In this document: positions 54,810-62,908 of the stretch, in pieces
Layout of the letters: each line of letters begins with the position of its first letter
Numbering within the stretch: the first letter of the stretch is position 1
Assembly: GCF_009765865.1 (NCBI RefSeq)
Contig: NZ_LMUQ01000076.1
Span: 113,769-177,768 of the forward strand
DNA from: Acidisoma sp. L85
Lineage (GTDB): Bacteria; Pseudomonadota; Alphaproteobacteria; Acetobacterales; Acetobacteraceae
Length of the DNA stretch: 64,000 nt
Direction: 5' to 3'
Translations under genes and position numbers: made by a program
Notes under the pieces: generated by a model
The model's database searches: none
What the model saw: only the letters and a program-made list of their open reading frames with translations
Told to the model about the DNA's origin: nothing

Positions 54810-55967
54810 TTAGAAACACTGCCCCGCGCAGGCGGCGATGACGTTTTGCGGCGGGGGCTGATGCGTCACCGACTGCAACGCGCTCAGCAAGTTCAGCTTC
54901 TTCACACGCAGCGTCGGTACCTCGATATAGGGCGGCACTTTCTCATCCAGCAGTGCGGTCGCCGCCGATTTCGCCTCGGCAACGCCCTGGTCGAAGGGAC
55001 GCTGAGATCCGACCGCGTAGAACTCGCCGCGCGCGACAAACAAGGCGCTGTCGGGCGCGATGTCATTGGTGGTGACATTGATCTTGCGGCCCAATGTCTT
55101 GGCGGCGGCAACGACCTGCTCGGCTGGGGTATCCCAGGCGGCGAAAATGCCCTGGATCTTGGGATGCGCCGTCAACATCGAAGTCGCGACGCTATAGGCC
55201 GCATCGGGCGAGGCAATGGTGCCAATACCATCGAGCTTGATGCCCGGATATTCCTTGAACGCCCTGAGCGCGCCGACTTTCCGCACGGCAACCGAGTAGT
55301 AGTAGTCGTAGACCAGCGTGACGATGCCGACCTCGCCCTTGCCGCCCATGGATTCCGCCAGCTCTTTCGCGGCGTAGTAGGCGTTCTTCTCATTGTCGGA
55401 GGCAGTGACCGAGACGTAGTCCTTGCCCGGCGCCATATTGACCGGGACATTGTCCAGGAAGACCAGCTTGATGCCGGCCGCCGAGGCCTGCTTGTAGGCG
55501 GCGGATTCGCTCTTGGGGTCAATCGGGATGGAGAAAATGACGCTCGGCTTGCGCGCGATCATCTCTTCGAGGTCGCTGATCTGCGTGCCCGGATTGAATT
55601 TCGCATCGGTCACAGCCACGACCTTGATGCCGAAGCCCTTCAGCGTCTGGGTGATGCCCTGCACCTGCAGGAGCGGCCAGCCTGCCGCCATGGTGTGCAT
55701 CACAATGCCGGCGGTGAAGTGGCCGGCTTTGAGCTTGTCGATTTGATCAGGTGTGAAGGTCAGCACATCCGGCGAAGCGGCGGGCGCGCCATTTGGATAG
55801 CCCGGCACGATCTGTCCCGTGGGCGTCAGCGGCAGCGGCGTCATGAGCTCCTTCGCCGCAGGCGGAATATTATCGGGCCAGCTATAGTTGTCGGCGAGCG
55901 CCGAGCCGCCCATGGTGACAAGCATCAGAGCCGCGGCAGAGACCAGGCTTTTATACAGTTTCATCAC
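54810..55967 (-). CDS. ABC sugar transporter periplasmic binding protein
   Basis: 385 residues. Signal peptide (KLYKSLVSAAALMLVTMGGS then ALA, cut before DNYSW), then a type I periplasmic-binding fold: KAGHFTAGIVMHTMAAGWPL, VIFSIPIDPKSESAAYKQAS, GIKLVFLDNVP. It captures the sugar for the downstream ATPase and permease. The ligand is not clear; two C-terminal cysteines (AACAGQC) may form a disulfide. First gene of the operon. Confidence 0.9.
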   Translation of the reverse strand: MMKLYKSLVSAAALMLVTMGGSALADNYSWPDNIPPAAKELMTPLPLTPTGQIVPGYPNGAPAASPDVLTFTPDQIDKLKAGHFTAGIVMHTMAAGWPLLQVQGITQTLKGFGIKVVAVTDAKFNPGTQISDLEEMIARKPSVIFSIPIDPKSESAAYKQASAAGIKLVFLDNVPVNMAPGKDYVSVTASDNEKNAYYAAKELAESMGGKGEVGIVTLVYDYYYSVAVRKVGALRAFKEYPGIKLDGIGTIASPDAAYSVATSMLTAHPKIQGIFAAWDTPAEQVVAAAKTLGRKINVTTNDIAPDSALFVARGEFYAVGSQRPFDQGVAEAKSAATALLDEKVPPYIEVPTLRVKKLNLLSALQSVTHQPPPQNVIAACAGQCF

Positions 55968-56576
55968 TTTCTCCCTTTTTCGCTTCTATCCTAGGCACGT
56001 CCGCATCGTGGCCGCACAGCCTTCCAGCTGCGCTGCTCTTTCTTTGGCGAGCCGCTCTAGCGGTGCGGGTGATTCCCTCTGAACCGATGTTGCTCTCGGA
56101 AACGGTTCGAGAAAAGCCCGGGGCGTTGTGAAAAGCCTGCGACAGCCAGGCCTCAGCCATCGGAGAGCCGAGCGTGACGCCGAATGCGCACAGCCGGTTC
56201 TGGATCTCCATCACCTTCACGGCGGATGGCATAGTGCCGCCGCCGTGGCGCGGGGCGACACCGCGGCCGCTTCACCGGTCACGGCGTAGGCTGGCACATT
56301 GCATCGCCCACAACACGCCGCGTCTCGCAAATGCCGAATTTTGGTGCCAACTCGAGGGAGATAGAATCCTCGCAACCGCCGACATAATACTACTTGATAA
56401 AGTCGAAGGTACAATGGGCATGTTTGCGGATCTCGATCTCGGCTCCAGACACCCCGCGCTCGGCGAGCCCGCTGCCACGGAAACACATCATGTTGACGCT
56501 GATCTCGCCGGGGATGAGGCACGTCTAAAATGGAGCTAAGCGGATTGAATGCGCGAGCAGCCTGTGGCCAGCAGCT
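55968..56576. other. Region upstream of the ABC operon with decayed coding traces
   Basis: No intact gene. The minus strand contains coding-like scraps in different frames (ISVNMMCFRGSGLAERGVSG; KVMEIQNRLCAFGVTLGSPM), which look like one broken gene that I cannot name. The promoter of the ABC operon must lie near 55980-56100. Confidence 0.4.
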
Positions 56577-57461
56577 TCATGAAATCGCATCATGCAGCCA
56601 GTCTGCGAAGACGCGCGCAGCCGGGCTGAGCCTACCGAAACGTGGTGCGACCAGCCAGTAGCTGCCGAGAGAAACCGTCAGATCGAAGGGCGCGACAAGA
56701 CGGCCCCCCTCGATATCATCCTTGACCAAGACAAGATCGCCCAATGCCACACCGTGACCGCGCAGAGCCGCGGGAATGACCAGGGCGCCGTCATTGAATA
56801 AGGGTCCTCGGGCAGTTTGCGCCGATGCGATGCCGGCCTGCTCCATCCAGACCGCCCAATAGAACCGCCCATCCTCATGCAGCAGCGTGTGGCCCGCGAG
56901 GTCCTCGGGATGGCGCAAGGGCGGCCCCTGTGCCAGCAGTGCGGGCGACAGCACGGGCGTGGCCAAGCTTCGCGCCAAGCGCTGCGCCTCGACGCGCGGC
57001 CAGCCCGTTGCCGACGCACCATGGCGGATCGCGAGTTCGGCGCGCGACGTGCGAAACTCGATGATCCGCGAATCGGAGAGGATCTCGACATCGATTTCGG
57101 GCCACAGGGCACGAAATCGATCGAGACGCGGCACCAGCCAGCACGCCGCGAAACCGGGTTCCGCGCTGACCACCAACGAGGCCGCGGCCGAGCTCGGGAT
57201 CATCTGCCGCAGAGCGCTGTCGATCTCGTCGAAACTCTGTGTAAGGCGGACGAGCAGGCGCGCCCCGTTTTCGGTCAGGCTGACGCTGCGATGATGCCGC
57301 TCGAATAAAGCAAGGCCAAGGCTACGCTCCAGCTCGCGGATCTGCCGGCTGATGGCAGCCTGGGTGACGAAGAGTTCCTCCGCCGCCTGGGTGAAGCTAA
57401 GCAGCCGCCCGGCGCTCTCAAAACTACGGAGGGCTGTCAGCGGAAGACGTCCGCGCCGCAT
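56577..57461 (-). CDS. LysR-family (GcvA-like) regulator
   Basis: 294 residues: winged helix LTALRSFESAGRLLSFTQAA, LFVTQAAISRQIRELERSLG and LFERHHRSVSLTENG, followed by an effector domain (VVSAEPGFAACWLVPRLDRF, then IIEFRTSRAELAIRHG). It is of the glycine-cleavage-activator subgroup. Target uncertain; the ABC operon lies downstream on the same strand. Confidence 0.9.
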   Translation of the reverse strand: MRRGRLPLTALRSFESAGRLLSFTQAAEELFVTQAAISRQIRELERSLGLALFERHHRSVSLTENGARLLVRLTQSFDEIDSALRQMIPSSAAASLVVSAEPGFAACWLVPRLDRFRALWPEIDVEILSDSRIIEFRTSRAELAIRHGASATGWPRVEAQRLARSLATPVLSPALLAQGPPLRHPEDLAGHTLLHEDGRFYWAVWMEQAGIASAQTARGPLFNDGALVIPAALRGHGVALGDLVLVKDDIEGGRLVAPFDLTVSLGSYWLVAPRFGRLSPAARVFADWLHDAIS

Positions 57462-57551
57462 CGCATAACCTCAAGTTATCCGAAATCGACCATAAGCTCG
57501 TTTGAGCGGTCGCGCGAGGGGGCGTTCTGTCTTGGCAAGGAGGACGAAACC

Positions 57552-57752
57552 ATGCCGTTCCTGCAGAGAATTTTTGCCGATCTTTTCGGACTTTTGACGT
57601 TTCAACATAGCGGTGTTCCGCATTGGCACGATCAAAGCGAGGAGACGTATCCCCGTAATTTGGACCTCGCTGACCGGCCTAAGCCTGCCGCCGCACGATG
57701 CGACGCAACCCGTCTACACCAAGGAGAAATCAGCCCGGTCTTCGGAGAATGA
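57552..57752 (+). CDS. Possible small protein with strong ribosome-binding site
   Basis: 66 residues starting MPFLQRIFADLFGLLTFQHS with a perfect AAGGAGG about 8 nt before the ATG. No recognised domain, and the C-terminal part looks like non-coding sequence, so this may be the 5' end of a decayed gene. The rest of 57462-58004 has no gene. Confidence 0.35.
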   Translation: MPFLQRIFADLFGLLTFQHSGVPHWHDQSEETYPRNLDLADRPKPAAARCDATRLHQGEISPVFGE

Positions 57753-58004
57753 AAATGCGCAAACCCATCATCTCGTCATCTCGCGAAGGCGACCGCGACG
57801 CAGAATATCGAGGGCGACAAGGTTGGCTTCGCCACAAGGCGTCGGCAGCGTCTATAAGATCAGGCTGGTCGACCAGCGGCTGAAGAAATGGAACCGCAAG
57901 GTCTATTCCGCTGCAAATACGCGATCGTCCTGAGCGTGCTCGCGCTGATTTTCTACCGAGCGGAAGGTTAGGCGACGGACAATGCTAGCGCCGCCGCCTT
58001 CGCC

Positions 58005-59483
58005 TCAGTTTCGGCCGTAAGTGTCCTCCAGCCGGACGATGTCGTCCTCGCCGAGATAGGCGCCGGATTGGACCTCGATCAGCGTGAGGGGGATCTTGCC
58101 GGGGTTGTAGAGGCGGTGGACGCAGCCAAGCGGCAGGTAGATGCTTTCGTTTTCGCGCACCAGGACCTCCTCGTCGTTGCAGGTCACAATGGCGCTGCCG
58201 GCGACGACGACCCAATGCTCGGCGCGGTGGAAATGCTTTTGCAGGGAGAGCCGCTCGCCGGGCTTGCAGACGATGCGCTTGACCTGAAAGCGGTCGCCCT
58301 CGGTCAGCACCTCGTAATGGCCCCAGGGGCGATAGCTGATGTTGTGCATGATCGCCTCGGCCCGGCCCTGGGCCTTGAGGCGCTCGACGATTTTCTTGAC
58401 GTCCTGGGTGCGGTCTCGATGCATGGCGAGCACGGCATCCTCGGTTACCACGATGACCGCATCCTCCAGCCCCAGCACCGCCGTCAGCATGCCGTCGCTG
58501 CGGACGTAGCAGCGCTTGGCGTCCTCCAGCAGCACATCGCCGACCGCGACGTTGTTCGCAGCGTCCTTCTCGCCGAGATCCCAGAGCGCGCCCCAGCTTC
58601 CGACATCCGACCAGGCGAAGTCAGCGGCGATGACGGCGGCGCGGTCAGTGTGCTCGGCGACGGCATAGTCGAGGCTGATATTCGGGCAGGCGGCGAATTC
58701 GTCGCGGCCGAGGCGGATGAAGTCGAGGTCGGAGGTGCGGGCCTCGACGGCGCGGCGAGCGGCGGCGAGCACGCGAGGAGCGTGGCGCTGCATCTCCTCG
58801 ATTATGGTGCCGACGGTGAAGACGAAGATGCCGGAGTTCCACAGCACCTTGCCGGTCGCGATGAGCGTGGCGGCGAGTGCAGCGTCGGGCTTTTCGATGA
58901 AGCGGGCGAGGGCATGGGCCTCGGGCGCTTCGGGCAGCGGGTCGCCCATCTCGACATAGCCGAAGCCGGTCTCCGGCGCGGTTGGGCGGATGCCGAAGGT
59001 CACGATGCGGCCGGCGCGGGCGACTTTGGCGGCGGTCAGCAGGGTGGCGCGGAGTTTCGCGGTATCGGGGATCTCGTGGTCGGCGGCCATCATGCAGATG
59101 ACGGTCTGAGGGTCGTCTTGCGCCAGCAGCAGCGCGGCGGCGGCGACGGCGGGGGCGCTGTTGCGGCCGACTGGCTCGAGCAGGATGCGGGCGCCTTTGA
59201 CGTTGGAGTCCCGCATCTGCTCGGCGACCAGGAAGCGGTGAGCTTCGTTGCAGACGATGAGGGGCGGCGCGAATTCGCCGCCGGCCGTGCGGAGGGCGGT
59301 TTCCTCGATGAGGGAGTGGTCGGAGACGAGCGGCCAGAACTGCTTGGGGAAGCTTTCGCGCGAGACCGGCCAGAGGCGAGTGCCGGAGCCGCCGGAGAGG
59401 ATAACCGGAACGATGCGTCCGGCGGCGCGTCCGGTCTTGGCCAGGCTGCGGGCGGCGAGATCGGGCGTGACATCGAAGGACAT
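58005..59483 (-). CDS. manC: Mannose-1-phosphate guanylyltransferase / mannose-6-phosphate isomerase
   Basis: 492 residues, bifunctional type II enzyme. The N-terminal nucleotidyltransferase has VPVILSGGSGTRLWPVSRES, FVEKP-type FIEKPDAALAATL and NSGIFVFTV. The C-terminal cupin isomerase (~370-490) has RPWGHYEVL, KPGERLSLQKHFHRAEHWVV and NESIYLPLGCVHRLYNPG. Makes GDP-mannose for exopolysaccharide or LPS. A single gene here, with no other polysaccharide genes directly adjacent. Confidence 0.95.
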   Translation of the reverse strand: MSFDVTPDLAARSLAKTGRAAGRIVPVILSGGSGTRLWPVSRESFPKQFWPLVSDHSLIEETALRTAGGEFAPPLIVCNEAHRFLVAEQMRDSNVKGARILLEPVGRNSAPAVAAAALLLAQDDPQTVICMMAADHEIPDTAKLRATLLTAAKVARAGRIVTFGIRPTAPETGFGYVEMGDPLPEAPEAHALARFIEKPDAALAATLIATGKVLWNSGIFVFTVGTIIEEMQRHAPRVLAAARRAVEARTSDLDFIRLGRDEFAACPNISLDYAVAEHTDRAAVIAADFAWSDVGSWGALWDLGEKDAANNVAVGDVLLEDAKRCYVRSDGMLTAVLGLEDAVIVVTEDAVLAMHRDRTQDVKKIVERLKAQGRAEAIMHNISYRPWGHYEVLTEGDRFQVKRIVCKPGERLSLQKHFHRAEHWVVVAGSAIVTCNDEEVLVRENESIYLPLGCVHRLYNPGKIPLTLIEVQSGAYLGEDDIVRLEDTYGRN

Positions 59484-59696
59484 GGCGGGCCTGCTACGTT
59501 AGGTCGATAACCGGGTATTAAAATCGAGCGGGTGGCTGAAAGATGGCGCTAACGCCGATGGCGGTCTGCATCGCGGCAGCGACGCGGTCCCTATAAGCAA
59601 TCCAGCCGCAGGATGCCATTCGTCTAATGTCCGCAAGAGCGACTTTACCCCGCCGTCGGATCGGGTAAGAAGGCGGCGCTGCAGCAAGGCGACTGA

Positions 59697-59770
59697 GCGG
59701 GCTTGGCAGAATGGTTATGCAGTGGTCTTCCCGACCAAAGGTATCGGTTCGATTCCGGTGGCCCGCTCCA
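59697..59770 (+). tRNA. tRNA-Gly (anticodon UCC by geometry, CCC possible)
   Basis: 74-nt cloverleaf with encoded CCA: acceptor GCGGGCT/GGCCCGC, discriminator T, a 3-bp D stem, T arm ATCGG-TTCGATT-CCGGT. The anticodon loop CTTCCCG puts TCC at 34-36 but has C at 37 instead of a purine, and the first stem pair is G-A. Acceptor and overall sequence closely fit glycine tRNAs ending CCCGCTCCA. Confidence 0.85.
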
Positions 59771-59826
59771 ATCGCAATCTCGACGAACTCTCGTTATCCA
59801 CTGTAATTCATGAGACGCGCTGGCTC

Positions 59827-60036
59827 TTAGCTTCGCGCGGCGGCGATGTGCGCCTCAATCTCCTCGGGCGATAAACCGTGACGCTGCGCGAGGATTTCGC
59901 GCAGATCGACCTCGGTATGCCCGGCGTTTTCCTCGCCACCCTCCGGTTCCTGCTCTGGCCGATCCGATGGCTCGGCCGGCACAACCATGAAACGGCCCTC
60001 GCCGATAGGGACGACTGTCACGCTTGATCTGGTCAT
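59827..60036 (-). CDS. Small acidic hypothetical protein
   Basis: 69 residues: a beta-like start (SSVTVVPIGEGRFMVVPAEP), an acidic linker and a helical end (LAQRHGLSPEEIEAHIAAAR). No family recognised; it could be an antitoxin-like or regulatory peptide. Right beside tRNA-Gly on the opposite strand. Confidence 0.5.
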   Translation of the reverse strand: MTRSSVTVVPIGEGRFMVVPAEPSDRPEQEPEGGEENAGHTEVDLREILAQRHGLSPEEIEAHIAAARS

Positions 60037-60132
60037 GATCCCAACCCCTGCTTACCGGACGACTCTAGCAGAGAGCTTCCGACCTCCGGAAAGTGAGATG
60101 CAAGCGCGGTGATCCGCCCCGCGCCACGGTAA

Positions 60133-60657
60133 TCACCTTAGGGAGGCCTTTTTTCTCCCCCTGCGACTTTCAGGGATTCGACGGATAGGCGGCCCGCCAA
60201 GGGCTTCGTCCCCAGCCTGAGCCAGGGGCAGTTCCTCGCCCTCCGAAGCAACCGGCGATTTTCGTCCCAAGCCGGCCTTTTTGGCGAGTTTCGACCGGGT
60301 TGCGGCGTAGTTAGGCGCGACCATTGGATAGGTGGAAGGCAGTCCCCAACGCTTGCGGTATTCTTCTGGCGTCAACCCGAAGGACAATTGCAGGTGCCGC
60401 TTAAGCGACTTGAGCTTCTTCCCGTCTTCCAAACATACAAGGTAGTCTGCGAATACGGATTGCTTAATCGGCACCGCGGGCTTGGGTCCCACCACTGCGG
60501 GGACGGTCGCTTCGCCGCTTAGCCCGCCAATCACCAGATGGACCGATTTGATCAAATCTGGGAGGGCATCGGGGGATACCGTGTTTCGCGACACGTAAGC
60601 CGACACAATCTGGGCGGCGAGAGACGTCAGGTTCGACTTAGGAAAAGGGGTGACCAT
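60133..60657 (-). CDS. Ros/MucR-family regulator
   Basis: 174 residues. The core DYLVCLEDGKKLKSLKRHLQ then FGLTPEEYRKRWGLPSTYPM and VAPNYAATRSKLAKKAGLG is the Ros/MucR DNA-binding domain. Of the zinc ligands, C75 and H88 are kept, but the second cysteine is D78 and the last histidine position reads LSFG, so zinc binding is altered or absent, as in some known paralogues. Basic C-terminal tail (RRGRKKASLR). May control plasmid or surface-polysaccharide genes. Confidence 0.85.
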   Translation of the reverse strand: MVTPFPKSNLTSLAAQIVSAYVSRNTVSPDALPDLIKSVHLVIGGLSGEATVPAVVGPKPAVPIKQSVFADYLVCLEDGKKLKSLKRHLQLSFGLTPEEYRKRWGLPSTYPMVAPNYAATRSKLAKKAGLGRKSPVASEGEELPLAQAGDEALGGPPIRRIPESRRGRKKASLR

Positions 60658-61486
60658 TCTATTCCCAATAGGTGGCGGCGCGTTACAGTTACTGATGAAG
60701 TATTTTAGCTCAAATTAGAAAGTATGTAGAGATATCCAGTTGCGGAATTGCGCTGGTGCTCGGCTACTACGAAATAGGCAAGCCGCCAAGGTCATTGAAT
60801 AAAAAAATAACGTTTTGTTTCTCCTCATCAGCTCCTGAGACGATCGCCCTGTCCTCACAGGGTTTTGATGATGTGCCTGGACGTTCCTGAATTTGCAACG
60901 ACCTCGGTCAGACACAGGTCGTTTAACATGCCGACCGCAGCTCGCTCCTCCTTCGAAGTTTTGGTGGACTATGTCCAGGCACGTATCGCCAAACAGGACA
61001 GGGTCGTCGCCAATGCGCTCCGCCGGTTCCCCGCATGATTTGCATCAGGCCACCCGTTCGCTGGTGGATCTCAAGGGGGATCTAGCTTGGGCAAGGTCCT
61101 TGCTCTCAAGCGAGGAACAGAGCGGCAAGCCTTTCCCAGCAAGCGTTCATCCGCTCGCGGCAGGCACGATCATTCCCCGGGCGCGGCCTGGCTGGCCCTA
61201 CGCTAACTTCACCGCCGACGATACCCGTCCGGCGTGGTGGATGGATTGATGGGCGAGGCTACGCTCCGTGCCAGTGCAGGCAGGCCATGGGCCCATGGCC
61301 TTGGCAAGTCGCTCGATCTTGGCCCGCTCCTCGGCCATGTCGGCCAGCTCGAAATGAGACAGCACAAGTTCCTCTTCCCACCGGATTTGTCCCGTTGCGC
61401 TCAATATGTCGCTGGCGCTCCTATGGCTTGGGTTGCCAATACCACCAGACTCAGTTGGAGCGTGGACTCTGCCGACCTGAAGAGGC
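60658..61486. other. Gene-poor region with nested inverted repeats and an iteron-like site
   Basis: Nested dyads span 60839-61008: CCCTGTCCT (60847-60855)/AGGACAGGG (60995-61003), GTGCCTGGAC (60873-60882)/GTCCAGGCAC (60973-60982) and AACGACCT (60897-60904)/AGGTCGTT (60916-60923). A plus-strand ORF of 36 codons (60928-61038) and a few others are unconvincing. An inverted iteron-like copy, CGTGGACTCTGCCGAC, lies at 61461-61476, 11 bp before the repA stop codon. Confidence 0.5.
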
Positions 61487-62419
61487 TTACCCGTGTTTCA
61501 GCAGTTTCTTGACTGGCGGCGGTGAGGGCCTCAGCAATATACCGGTGTCGGTGATCTCGACTTTGGCGTCACGATACACCGCCTGGGCGAGTGCCAAGCT
61601 TTCGGCGAACGCTGGTTTGAAGTGCTTCCTAAGCTTGATGCCTGCTCCAAACTGTCCCGACAGCGCTGCCCAAGTAATGTGCTTGTCCTCGGTCAGGGAG
61701 TGCAGCCGGTAAGCCAGCCAACAGTAGACGTCGAGCGCCATGGATGAGTTGCGGATGTGACGTATAGCCGCCTCGTCCAGCGGAACGGCATGCTGCCTGA
61801 GCTGGGCGAAGAAGGTTTCGCCGAGGCGAGCCGTTTCAACAAACAGGCTCCCCTGTCCATTTTCGTCGGTCCCATCTACGAACATCGCCACATCTACGAT
61901 GTTCTGATTTACGAGAACGCTACCGCCGCGTCTCGCCGTATGGAACGTCAAGCGGCATCGGCTGATACGCTCGGCTTGCTCTCGGACAAGCTTGCTTGTC
62001 TTTCCGCCAACGGAGATGCCCAACCGCTTTAGGAATGCCCGGAGGCTACCTCCGAGTGCCACATCCCGGCTACCGGTACGTAGGGCCTCTGACTGCAGGT
62101 AGATTAAAATCAGGCGAGCAATTGCCCCGAACGGCACACCGACATGGATTGGATTACCTCCTTGGGCAACTCGGACGCCGGGCTCAACCAAGAGCGTCAT
62201 GCTGTCGGTCTCGAGCTTCCAAATAGCGGAGTCGTCTGAAGGTCGGCGATGAGGAAGGGCTGTTTGGCACCAACCGGAATACATATACCCGATGCCGATA
62301 TCTTCGTCGGATGACCAACCGGCCGCTGCTTCTACGATGCGTGCCCCTCGACGACCTTCTGCTAAAGCCCGCGTTTCTATTTTGCCGCGTGCTTCCAGCA
62401 GGTCGTGAACCTTTGCCAT
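61487..62419 (-). CDS. repA: Plasmid replication initiator RepA
   Basis: 310 residues of the plasmid-encoded RepA family common in alphaproteobacteria. Recognisable stretches: GYMYSGWCQTALPHRRPSDD, VPFGAIARLILIYLQSEALR, GGSLRAFLKRLGISVGGKTS and MALDVYCWLAYRLHSL, with two winged-helix-like parts. It would bind iterons to open the origin; matching repeats lie just upstream. Full length and apparently intact. Its presence 490 bp from metK suggests an integrated plasmid or a chromid. Confidence 0.85.
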   Translation of the reverse strand: MAKVHDLLEARGKIETRALAEGRRGARIVEAAAGWSSDEDIGIGYMYSGWCQTALPHRRPSDDSAIWKLETDSMTLLVEPGVRVAQGGNPIHVGVPFGAIARLILIYLQSEALRTGSRDVALGGSLRAFLKRLGISVGGKTSKLVREQAERISRCRLTFHTARRGGSVLVNQNIVDVAMFVDGTDENGQGSLFVETARLGETFFAQLRQHAVPLDEAAIRHIRNSSMALDVYCWLAYRLHSLTEDKHITWAALSGQFGAGIKLRKHFKPAFAESLALAQAVYRDAKVEITDTGILLRPSPPPVKKLLKHG

Positions 62420-62477
62420 AGCGTCTTCCTACTCCTCATCCAATGCCGAGCTTCCTTGGTCGTTCCGTCCTTGTCGA

Positions 62478-62771
62478 TGTGGACTTTGCCGACGCAGAAC
62501 TATTTGAAGATATTAGAGATCTACTATTTGATTCACCGGTATAGTCCACGGGATAACTCACATAACCCATTGATCTTTGACGTACGGCGGTCGGCAAGGT
62601 CCACGCTTTGGTCGGCAGAGTCCACACATGGGCTTATGAGCGAATCGGAAGCGGAGAAAGACGCAGATTGACATAGGTAAGGATGACTCGGGAGCCCGTT
62701 GAACTACCACGCGAAGCTACCTGGGGTCGTTGGAGTCCACGGCTAGGTGTCTTCGGTCGCTAAAGTCCACG
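62478..62771. repeat. Iteron-like repeats upstream of repA (origin candidate)
   Basis: Copies fitting GTCGNNNRRGTCCACR: 62590-62605 (GTCGGCAAGGTCCACG), 62611-62626 (GTCGGCAGAGTCCACA), 62726-62741 (GTCGTTGGAGTCCACG), 62756-62771 (GTCGCTAAAGTCCACG), and an inverted copy at 62478-62493. Spacing of 21 and 30 bp within pairs. Flanking DNA at 62500-62580 is AT-rich, as in plasmid origins. Likely RepA-binding sites. Confidence 0.75.
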
Positions 62772-62908
62772 GCCGCAGGGCCTCTATTCCATGCGGGACG
62801 TTCTGGCTTTCGCTAATCGTCTCAGTATTGACCCTCTGGCGGCTTTCGGCCAAACCCACTGCGCGCCGCCCGGTGCGAACTATCCCTGTGGCCTGGAATC
62901 AGTAAGCA

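Noticed and set aside
54504..55994. 496-codon plus-strand open frame
   Set aside because: Antisense of the ABC binding-protein gene, which has a signal peptide and a family fold.
58068..59510. 480-codon open frame on the plus strand
   Set aside because: Exact antisense of manC with Gly/Ala/Asp-rich low-complexity translation; no ribosome-binding site or domain.
62772..62908. SAM riboswitch upstream of metK
   Set aside because: I looked for the conserved cores of SAM-I, SAM-II and SAM/SAH classes and could not match any with confidence; a covariance search would decide.
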